A stretch of 20,000 nt of DNA. Origin: Chrysomallon squamiferum. Lineage: Eukaryota; Mollusca; Gastropoda; Neomphalida; Peltospiridae. The position numbers and the translations under genes were made by a program. Shown here piece by piece: positions 1 to 7,012 of the stretch (within the stretch, counting starts at the first letter, position 1; every line of letters begins with the position of its first letter). The DNA lies in contig CM022678.1 of assembly GCA_012295275.1 (NCBI GenBank), positions 6,943,559 through 6,963,558 of the forward strand, given 5' to 3'. Below the pieces are notes generated by a model. The model ran no database searches. It saw only the letters and a program-made list of their open reading frames with translations, and was not told the origin of the DNA.

Positions 1-115
1 TATTTATTTATTTGTTTGTTTATTTATTTATTTATCTATTCATTTATTTATTTATTTATTTGTTTGTTTGTTTGTTTGTTTATTTATTTATTTATTTGTT
101 TATTTGTTTGTTTGT

Positions 116-162
<47 letters not shown>

Positions 163-248
163 TTTGTTTACTTATTTATTTATTTGTTTATTTGTTTGTT
201 TGTTTATTTGTTTGTTTATTTGTTTGTTTATTTGTTTGTTTATTTCAG
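1..248 (+). repeat. TTTA/TTTG tetranucleotide tract ending in a splice acceptor
   Basis: An almost uninterrupted mix of TTTA and TTTG units fills the first 244 bases. It ends in TTTCAG at 243-248, immediately before a GC-rich coding exon. It therefore looks like the 3' end of an intron in which the tetranucleotide repeat itself supplies the pyrimidine-rich tract. Open frames through it encode only F/I/Y/L/V/C repeats and are not taken as protein. Confidence 0.9.
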
Positions 249-2644
249 GGTATAAGCGACGCGGTGCTTGGTCCCACTCTGCTGGACCTGGAGGTGCTCG
301 TATCGGAAGGAACGGGAAATTTCTCCTTCATCATGCTCGGAACAGGCATCGGCACCGTCGTCGGGTCGTTGGTGGCGTCGCTGTTCAGCAGCTACGACGT
401 CCACCTACGACTCGGCGTCACGCTGCTGTTCGGCTCAGTCGTCAACGTCGTTCTGCCGCAAGTGGCCAGCTACGCCTACCTCCTGGTGATGTTCACGTTG
501 CAGGGGTTCGCCAAAGGAATAATCGTCGTCTGTGAGTTAATGACGTTGTGAACGTGATAACGATGTCGAATATATTATACAGATTCCAGGGCAATTAAGT
601 TTAACTGACATATTTTATTATACATATTCCAGGGCTGATGGTGAATCATACAGAACCTAGGTTTAAATGACATGTTACCGATTATGCAGACTCCTGGGCA
701 ATTTTTGCATAATTAAATTTAACGGTCCGAGCACGAAGACAAAAGTGTAACGTTCAATAACAGCAGGGCTTTTGCGAGATAATTACTTTTGAAATCAAAT
801 GCATGTGTTTCGTTAGCGCGTTCATTTTTATTACTGTTGCTTTTATTACTATTTTGTTTATGCCATTGCTTGTATTCTTCTTCTTCTTCTTTATTTCTTT
901 ATTTGTTTATTTCCACACTTTCTTTTTATATGTTCATCCGTGCTTTAGTATAGCCTTTATGTTCACGAGTTCGTGTCTCTTTGTATGAATGTTTGCGTAT
1001 TTTTGTTTTAGTATGTGCATATGTTTATCAAAAGCGTGTAATTGTGTCTTCAACTCTTTCACTAGCTTCAAATATTCTTTCCTGTAAAGTTAAAAATATA
1101 TATAAAAATATACTTTCTTTAGTATATTATAGAGTATTATATTCCATATGCAAGGAAGGAACTCAACATGAAACTGTGCTTTCTATAAAATGACGGACCT
1201 ATCTCTAATGATTTAACCAACATAAACTAGATCTCTAAAAAAAATTGCAGACTATTTTCTTAACTTACTTACTATATTTAGTCTGTTGTCAGCATATTTG
1301 TAAGATCAGCTGCTAGGAAGTGTTTATAATAATAATAATGATGTGTTTGTCCGGACCCCATCAAAGGATAGAGTTTTAGCGTGGACTCAGTTTATTCAGA
1401 AATGTTTTTGTTATTATGACTAGGATATATGACGTCTATGTTAATATATTTTAACAAAGGAACCCAAGTTTGAATAAGGATTCAGTAGAAATTTAACTAT
1501 GATTCCAAATCTTCTTAACAAAAAAAGTCAAATAATTGTAGACATTTTTTTCTCATTTCATGTTACAGATTCGATTGAACTGTGCAACTCACTGTGGGAG
1601 AAAAAAGGAGTTCCTTTCCAGTTCATTCTCTGCGGAACAATGGCCGGGGCCGTGATAGGTCCTCTCCTAACCCAGCCGTTTCTCTGCAACAAGAAACACG
1701 TCCACGAAGACCTGTCTTTGAACGGCCTCATTTCTCGCAGTAACAGTTCGCTGAGGTCTGTGACAAACTCCAGTCACCCCGCGTACACAGGTTCAAACAA
1801 CACACAGAACAGATCTTCTTCTAGCGTTGCGTCATCCAGCGACGTCTGCACGGCCGAAGATTCACGAGTCCAGCTCGCTTACGTGTTGCTAGGATGCATC
1901 ACTCTGCCATGCGCACTGGCCTTCGCTTACTACTGGATCAGAAACCGAAATGGCGGTCACCAAAATCCCGTGTCTCCTCCGTACAAGACTTTGGAATCGT
2001 CGACAGAGATCGTGCAAAAGAGGTTGTATTACACCTTCCTGGTGTTTTTATTTTTCTATTTTTTACCAGTGATTGGTAACTTGGTTCTCTACGGCACTTT
2101 CCTGACGGCGTTCGGAGTCTACGGACCTCTTCGCGTTTCCAAAGACTCCATGGTGATGATGACGTCACTGCTGTTTGCGTCGTGTCTGATCGGACGGATC
2201 GTTAACACGGTGATAACCCCGTGTTGCGGGACTTTGAAAATCATCGTAGTGAACATTCTGGCGCTGTTAGTAACCGGAATACTCCTCATAACCGTGGGAC
2301 AACAGTTCAAGGTCGTTCTATGGATTTGTACAGCGGCTTTTGGCTTCTTTTCTTCCCCACTCTCGGGAGCTGGATTCGCGTGGACGGCGGAGCAGATTTC
2401 TCTTCATCCGTCCGTCGTCTCGTTCTGCGTGTTCAGCATCAGCGTAGGAAAGATGATTCTGCTCTTTCTCGGAGGAATCGTGTTTCACCGCTACGGTCCG
2501 ACCAGCTATTTTTACCTGGTCGTGTTTATGGTCGTGCTTCAAATGCTGGTTTTCGTTGTCCTCTTTCTTTTAGCTCGCCGACTTAAACACACAGAGAGCG
2601 CGTTCGTCGTGAAAAGAGAAATCGTTGTTGAAAGTGAAAATTAA
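249..2644 (+). CDS. 12-TM MFS transporter, MFSD4/NaGLT1-like (SLC60 type), 5' partial, two exons
   Basis: Coding exons are 249-531 and 1569-2644. The first ends with one codon base before GTGAGT; the second starts after TTACAG with two bases, so the phases match and make TAT. The visible protein is about 452 residues. The first exon holds the end of TM1 with GPTLLDL, then TM2-TM4. The second holds TM5, a Ser-rich loop with four N-glycosylation sequons (NSS, NSS, NNT, NRS) expected to be extracellular, then TM6-TM12. NSLWEKKGVPFQF after TM4, YGTFLTAFGV in TM7, LIGRIVNT in TM8 and GAGFAWTAEQI in TM10 resemble the MFSD4/sodium-dependent glucose transporter 1 family. Only the N-terminus, with the start of TM1, lies outside the window. 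The stop is TAA at 2642-2644. The substrate cannot be read from sequence; hexose or another solute is a family-based guess. Confidence 0.85.
532..1568 (+). other. Phase-1 intron of the MFS transporter gene
   Basis: Donor GTGAGT at 532-537 and acceptor TTACAG at 1563-1568. The intron is AT-rich. It holds three degenerate copies of a motif like ATTATACAGATTCCAGGGC (near 574, 616 and 681), T-rich stretches and a short AAT run near 1327. The open frames at 803-988 and 981-1193 have no recognisable domain and non-coding composition, so no gene is called here. Confidence 0.8.
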
Positions 2645-2682
2645 AATGTAATTTTGTAAGTTTTGGATGCATCTAAATATAT

Positions 2683-2688
2683 ATTAAA
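2683..2688 (+). terminator. Poly(A) signal ATTAAA of the MFS transporter gene
   Basis: ATTAAA lies 39 bases after the stop codon and is followed by T-rich sequence. It is the nearest plausible polyadenylation signal. The motif is common in AT-rich DNA, so this rests mainly on position. Confidence 0.45.
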
Positions 2689-2720
2689 TATTGAAATATC
2701 AGTGAATCTTTATCTAATTT

Positions 2721-2862
2721 TTGTTTTCGTTTTTTTTGTTTTTCTTTTCTTTTGCTATTATTATATTAATATTATTTTTGTTGTTTTCTTCTTCTTTTCT
2801 TCAACTAATTATTGTTGTTATTTTTCTTCTTATTATTAATATTATTATCATTGTTATTATTA

Positions 2863-2897
<35 letters not shown>

Positions 2898-3008
2898 GCC
2901 GTTGTTGCTGTTGTTGTTGCATCGAGTGCCGCTGCTGCTGTCATTTTTCTTTTTGTTCTTAGTATCGTTGTCATAATAGTATCATCGTCATCATCATCAT
3001 CATCATGA
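2721..3008. repeat. T-rich, ATT, GTT/GCT and CAT trinucleotide tracts
   Basis: Consecutive low-complexity blocks: T-rich with TTC, then (ATT)n near 2823-2897, GTTGCT-type units near 2898-2940, and (CAT)n at about 2985-3006. Open frames on either strand encode only I/V/A/S or D/T homopolymer-like tracts. No gene is supported. Confidence 0.9.
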
Positions 3009-3106
3009 ATTTTCTCATTTCTGTTGTTATTTTTAGCATAAGCCCCGTTTGCAGAGATTTCTACTAAAGGGTGCGTAATCGACAAACAAAATGACTGCAG
3101 GTGCTG

Positions 3107-3254
3107 TTATCTCCCCTACATCGTTTTATTTTTATTTTTATTTTTATTTTTTTATTTTTTCTTCTCTTTTTTTTTAAAAATTATTTTATACTAGTATTCA
3201 GAATGCAGTAGGTGCGTTATCTGCATTCAGGGAAGTAAATGGCAAGGGAGATAA
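3107..3254. mobile_element. Possible small inverted-repeat element (MITE- or SINE-like)
   Basis: TTATCTCCC at 3107-3115 is matched by its exact reverse complement GGGAGATAA at 3246-3254. Between them lie a (TTTTA)n-rich stretch (about 3123-3165) and an internal hairpin (GAATGCAG 3201-3208 with CTGCATTC 3221-3228). AAGGGAGATAA-type termini are, to my recollection, frequent in mollusc non-coding DNA. No clear target-site duplication is visible, so the element call is tentative. Confidence 0.3.
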
Positions 3255-3377
3255 TGATTCCAATACGGATTCACAGAAAAATTAACGACATTGGTAACGT
3301 TAAAGGAAATTTCTACTGTCTGTTACGATATGGGACTCGTCATAATTGAGAAAACATCATACAGTTGTTTTCATTTT

Positions 3378-3408
3378 CCCCCCCCCACACCCCACCCACC
3401 CACACCCC
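3378..3408 (-). other. G-quadruplex-forming motif on the minus strand
   Basis: The plus strand reads a 9-base C run followed by ACACCCC, ACCC, ACCC and ACACCCC. The minus strand therefore has at least four G3+ tracts with loops of 1-3 bases. It lies about 340 bases beyond the stop codon of the minus-strand PAN/galectin-like gene, possibly within its 3' UTR or flank. Confidence 0.7.
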
Positions 3409-3468
3409 AGCAGACTCTGGGGGTAACGTACGCATCCCTCACAATCCCCTGAATAGAGAGACCTGGTA

Positions 3469-3560
3469 GTAGCAATATTAGTATTAGTATTAGTATTAGT
3501 ATTAGTAGTAGTAGTAGTAGTAGTAGTAGAAGTAGTCGTAGTGGTAGCAGCAGAAGCAGA
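3469..3560. repeat. (ATTAGT)n / (AGT)n microsatellite
   Basis: ATTAGT hexamers pass into a run of AGT trinucleotides and decay into AGTGGTAGCAGCAGAAGC. It is the first of several AGT-family arrays in the window. Confidence 0.9.
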
Positions 3561-3709
3561 CGTTTTTAACTGGTCGTAGTATATGTACCACTTTTCTTGC
3601 TGTTGCTGAAATCAAACTGCAAATAGAACTGTGTAACAATAGCGAAAATAAATATTTCTTTTCAAATCACTGTCTTATTATTTGCTAAACAACTCCCAAA
3701 TACAGCGGC

Positions 3710-3737
3710 GGGGGGGGGCTCTATAGCATTCCCCCCC
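3710..3737 (-). promoter_or_regulatory. G7/C7 hairpin just after a stop codon
   Basis: Nine G at 3710-3718 and seven C at 3731-3737 flank a 12-base spacer. In the minus-strand transcript this is a G7 run, a 12-nt loop (with a possible inner GCT/AGC pair) and a C9 run, starting 7 nt after the TAA at 3747-3745. A stable RNA stem in the proximal 3' UTR is the direct reading; a regulatory role is inference. The homopolymers could also carry assembly error. Confidence 0.5.
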
Positions 3738-3744
3738 AAACATC

Positions 3745-6109
3745 TTAGGGCATCACTGACCTATCTAAATCTGGTTTCGGTTTAGGATAACCCATTCTAA
3801 ATCGCATAAGTCTGAGAGTGCCACCGACGTAGATTTTATCCACCGTCCCAAACGGTTGTCGGTGTCGAAACAGATGATATTTCAAACCGTTCACCGCGAT
3901 CTCGTAATCCTGAACGCGAACCACGATCTTAACCTGGATTTGTTCACCCCGAACGAGCTTACGCCCATTTTCCGAGTCCAGCCATGTTCCATTCTCCGCC
4001 CTGGAAGCGAACGTTATGGCTGAAACTTGGTAGTCGTTCACGTAGAGCCTCATCGTGAAGGGCAGTGACGCAGAACCGCTGAACAGATGCATAACGAAGA
4101 TGCACGTCTTCCTCAACGCTACGGCTGTCACCTCTATGGAAGAAGCCACGTCTAAAGGGGCAGGGGATCGAAACGTTCAGCTCCGTCACCGCTCGTCTTC
4201 TGATCAGCGAGAAGGTGCAGTTGTGCTGCTGGAACCGTCTCGACTTGAAACAGTCGATAACTCGAACTCCAGAGCACGAACTGTAAGAAGAATTGCATCC
4301 GTACGCCGTCACGTTCGTTAGCGGCAAGTCGAGGTATTCCGTACGTCCTGAGTCCTCATCGTCGTCGTCGTTGTTGTTGTTGTTGTTGTCCCGAGTGACG
4401 ACGACGTCGCACGAAGGTCGGTGCAGTCTGTCGACTCGACATATCGACCGGTTCGGACACGTCGTGCGTGTCGCGCAGCACGGACCCGAAATCGAGTCCG
4501 GCCATTCCGTCACGTGACTGATTAGTATCGGATCTCCTGCCTTCCCGTCGTCCCCCGCCGGGGTTTCGACTCGTCCGTCCAGCAAGAGACAGCGGAGAGT
4601 TTTCTTGTCGAAGCTGACGGTTTGACATCGAGGACTCAGCTTGCAGCTCGCCGCACAGGAGAACTGAGAAGAGTTGGGAAGATCTTCCAGAACCTTCGCC
4701 TCGTTTGACTGCGCCTCGAGTTCTTTCGTTTGTTTGGGGCTTACCCTTGAAGACGAGACGCAGAACAGGACAGCACATACCAGACTTTTAGCTGAAAACA
4801 ACAACAACAACAACGTGGAAATAACTAAATGTTATAGAGAATAAAAAAAATATATAACGATCCAGTCTGAATCGTTTATTATTCGATTATGTTTTTGAAT
4901 AGAATTCAGGTTGAGGATCCGTGATCTGAAATTCCGAAAAGCTCCGAAAAGCTCCGAAAAGCTCCGAAAATCTCCGAAATCGGAAACGATTTCCGAGCAA
5001 AAGGAAATAATAATATCTTACAGTTTCCGGACATATACAAACCGTATTTTATGCACACAATTATTAAAACTATTGTTTATAAAGCCCTGCAGACTATCTG
5101 TGTTAGCTATATACGAAAAGTAAATGGTATTTATATTTGAACATAGATTCTATTCTTATGCTGTCTCTTTACATTCTTAATCCGAAATATTCCGAAATTT
5201 GAAAAACTTCCGGTCCCAAGAATTTCGGATAAATGATTCTCAAGTAGTATAGTAGAAGCAGCAATAGCAGTGGAAGTAGTAATAGTAGTAATAGTAGTAA
5301 TAGTAGCTGGAGTAAAACTAGCAACAACAGCAGTGGTAACAGTGCTAACTGATTAGTAGTAGTAGTAGTAGTGGTAATAGAAGTAGTAGTAATAGAAGTA
5401 GTAGTAGTAGTAGTAATAGTAGTAATAGTAGTAGTAGTAGTAATAGTAGTAATAGTAGCTGGAGTAAAAATAGCAACAACAGCAGTGGTAACAGTGCTAA
5501 CTGATTAGTAGTAGTAGTAGTAGTGGTAATAGAAGTAGTAGTAATAGAAGTAGTAGTAGTAGTAGTGATAGAAATAGTAGTAATAATACAAGTAGTAGTA
5601 ATAGAAGTAGTAGTATTACTAGAAGTAGTAGTAATAGAAGTAGTATTAGTAATAGTAGTAGTAGAAGTAGTAGTAGTAATAGAAGTAGTAGTACTAGATC
5701 TAGTAGTAGTAGTAGTGATAGAAATAGTAGTAATAATACAGGTAGTAGTAATAGAAGTAGTAGAAGTAGTAGTGGTACTAGAAGTAGTAGTAGTAATAGA
5801 AGTAGTAGAAACAGTAGCAGTAATGTAAGTAGTAGTAGTACTAGAAGTAGTAGTAGTAGTAATGTAAGTAGTAGTAGTAATAGAAGTGGTAGTAGTAATA
5901 CTTGAAGTAGTAATAGTAGTACTGGAAGTAGTAGTAGTAGAAGTGGTAGTAGTAATAGTAGTACTGGAAGTAGTAGTAGTAGAAGTGGTAATAGTAATAC
6001 TAGAAGTAGTAATAGTAGTACTGGAAGTAGTAGTAGTAGAAGTGGTAGTAGTAATAGTAGTACTGGAAGTAGTAGTAGTAGTAAATAAAAAATTGTTACC
6101 TGCCATCAT
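3745..6109 (-). CDS. Secreted PAN/Apple-like + galectin-like protein, copy A; one frameshift
   Basis: Proposed exons are 6109-6100 (ATGATGGCAG before GTAAC) and 4791-3745 (after TTTTCAG); both sides of the junction are phase 1. The start then reads MMAAKSLVCAVLFCVSSS, a good signal peptide. The product would be about 351 residues. Residues about 40-80 are PAN/Apple-like (C49, C53, C59, C71); 105-131 form a small Cys-rich EGF-like stretch (CCATRTTCPNRSICR ... RPSC); 139-150 are an Asn/Asp tract. About 195-337 is a galectin fold with GTWLDSE, YEIAVNG and FRHRQPFG. The Trp and Glu of the sugar site survive, but the H-x-N-P-R segment does not, so sugar binding is uncertain. One extra base in AAAGGGG (4154-4160) breaks the frame at IPCP/LDVASSIEV; the paralogue reads IPLPLCVGASVEV through there. 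It is either a young pseudogene or a sequencing error. Secretion and a lectin-like recognition role are inferred. Confidence 0.65.
4931..4997. repeat. 10-bp tandem repeat (five units) passing into a GAAA-loop hairpin
   Basis: Five consecutive 10-bp units carry the core CTCCGAAAAG (first and last units slightly different) at 4931-4980. The last runs into CTCCGAAATCG (4972-4982), GAAA (4983-4986), CGATTTCCGAG (4987-4997): an 11-bp stem with one C-C mismatch closed by a GNRA-type tetraloop. Confidence 0.8.
5181..5229. repeat. TCCGAAAT direct and inverted copies
   Basis: TCCGAAAT occurs at 5181 and 5191. TCCGAAATT (5191-5199) has its perfect reverse complement AATTTCGGA at 5221-5229, giving a 9-bp stem with a 21-base loop. 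It shares the core of the tandem units at 4931-4980. Confidence 0.75.
5240..6084. repeat. TAG/TAA/GAAG trinucleotide array with a 152-bp tandem duplication
   Basis: About 850 bases of AGT-family trinucleotides with interspersed AAT, GAAGTAGT and GGTAGT units. A distinct non-repeat segment, starting AGCTGGAGTAAAA and continuing CAACAACAGCAGTGGTAAC, occurs near 5304 and again near 5456, a 152-base offset with very few differences, so it is a recent segmental duplication within the array. On the minus strand the array reads as long Ser/Thr/Ile runs, but it lies in an intron and is not taken as a mucin gene. Confidence 0.92.
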
Positions 6110-7012
6110 TTTAGGACTGCACAACGAGAGTTTGGGAAACTGACAGATAAAGTAGTTTTTAAACGTTCCTTCACTCCTTGTATCGGTAAATCAACATTTC
6201 AAACTGCTTTGTAAGACAGAAACCAAGATAATTTAAATGTGATTTTTCCTCTAAAGAAAACTTGTATGTATATGTACATGTATATACATATATATATATA
6301 TATATATTTGTTTCAGTTGTAGGATGAATGAGTGTAAAGTCTGACATTTACAGATAAGAGGAACATATGCATTTACATCAAATATTTAAAATCTCCTTGA
6401 CGTTTTCTTTTTATTGCTAATGATTGTTAAAGCAACTGCGTGTTTACTTACTGTTTGTATTAGTAACGTTCGTTATATGCCAGTGGTAGTAGTAGTAGTA
6501 GTAGTAGTAACAGTAGTAGTAGTAGTAGTAGTAGTAATAATACTATTACTACTATTTCTAACCGTTACTATCATTATCACATAATAAATAAATAAATAAA
6601 TAAATAAAGAAAGAAAAAAGAAAGAAAGAAAGAAAGAAAGAATGAAAGAAAGAAAGAAATAATAAATAAATAAATAAATAAATAAATAGCTCATTTACGT
6701 AAATGGAATAACATTTGAACATTTATTTTCTACAACAAAATTTTTTTACACACATACTGTCACTGCAACAGTCAGTCTTTCGCGTTAAATAATAATAAAA
6801 TATTTTGTCGTGCTAACACAGAAAATACTGTTCAAACAATGTTTTCTTTATAATGTTCTTCATACTCCATTCTCTCCGTCTTTAGATAAATACAGTTCTG
6901 TTATTTCTCTGAATTTCTTGTGTCTTTTGTTTTGTCTTTTATTAATGTCTGTATCCCCTTTCATTGCGAGGCAAGTGATCGTGTACAGTTGGCTGATAGA
7001 ATGGTGAAGTTT
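6110..7012. repeat. Non-genic spacer with simple repeats
   Basis: The 5' flank of copy A. It holds (TA)n near 6278-6308, an AGT run at 6483-6545, then AAAT- and AAAG-family tetranucleotides at 6582-6690. The rest is AT-rich and without a recognisable gene. GTGTACAGTTGGCT near 6981, just before the minisatellite, has a near copy after it. Confidence 0.8.

Larger units (their letters stand above)
4792..6099 (-). other. Proposed phase-1 intron of PAN/galectin-like copy A
   Basis: Bounded by G|GTAACA at 6099 downward and TTTTCAG|CT at 4792. On the transcript strand it opens with GTAACAATTTTTTATTTACT, resembling the opening of the corresponding intron in copy B (GTAACATTTTATATTTATT), and then becomes ACT/ATT-rich in both. 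That similarity supports common descent of the two first introns. It contains the TAG-family array and the TCCGAAA motif cluster. Confidence 0.6.

Noticed and set aside
12-248. Open frames of F/I/Y/L/V/C repeats joined to the first transporter exon
   Set aside because: They translate a TTTA/TTTG repeat that ends in a splice acceptor; the true coding part begins at 249.
1499-1568. ATG at 1499 as the start of a separate transporter gene
   Set aside because: The 23 residues before 1569 are AT-rich and end at a good acceptor. The phase match with 249-531 and the continuity of TM4 to TM5 show that this is an internal exon.
4356-4778. Minus-strand 140-residue frame MCCPVLRLVF..., also present in copy B (11403-11750)
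   Set aside because: It appears in both copies only because their DNA is near-identical. The alternative frame has the conserved cysteines and signal peptide and continues into the galectin half.
5345-6124. 259-residue Ser/Thr/Ile-rich minus-strand frame, mucin-like
   Set aside because: It is the reverse strand of the AGT array and lies in the proposed first intron of copy A; only its first codons (6109-6100) are used, as the small first exon.
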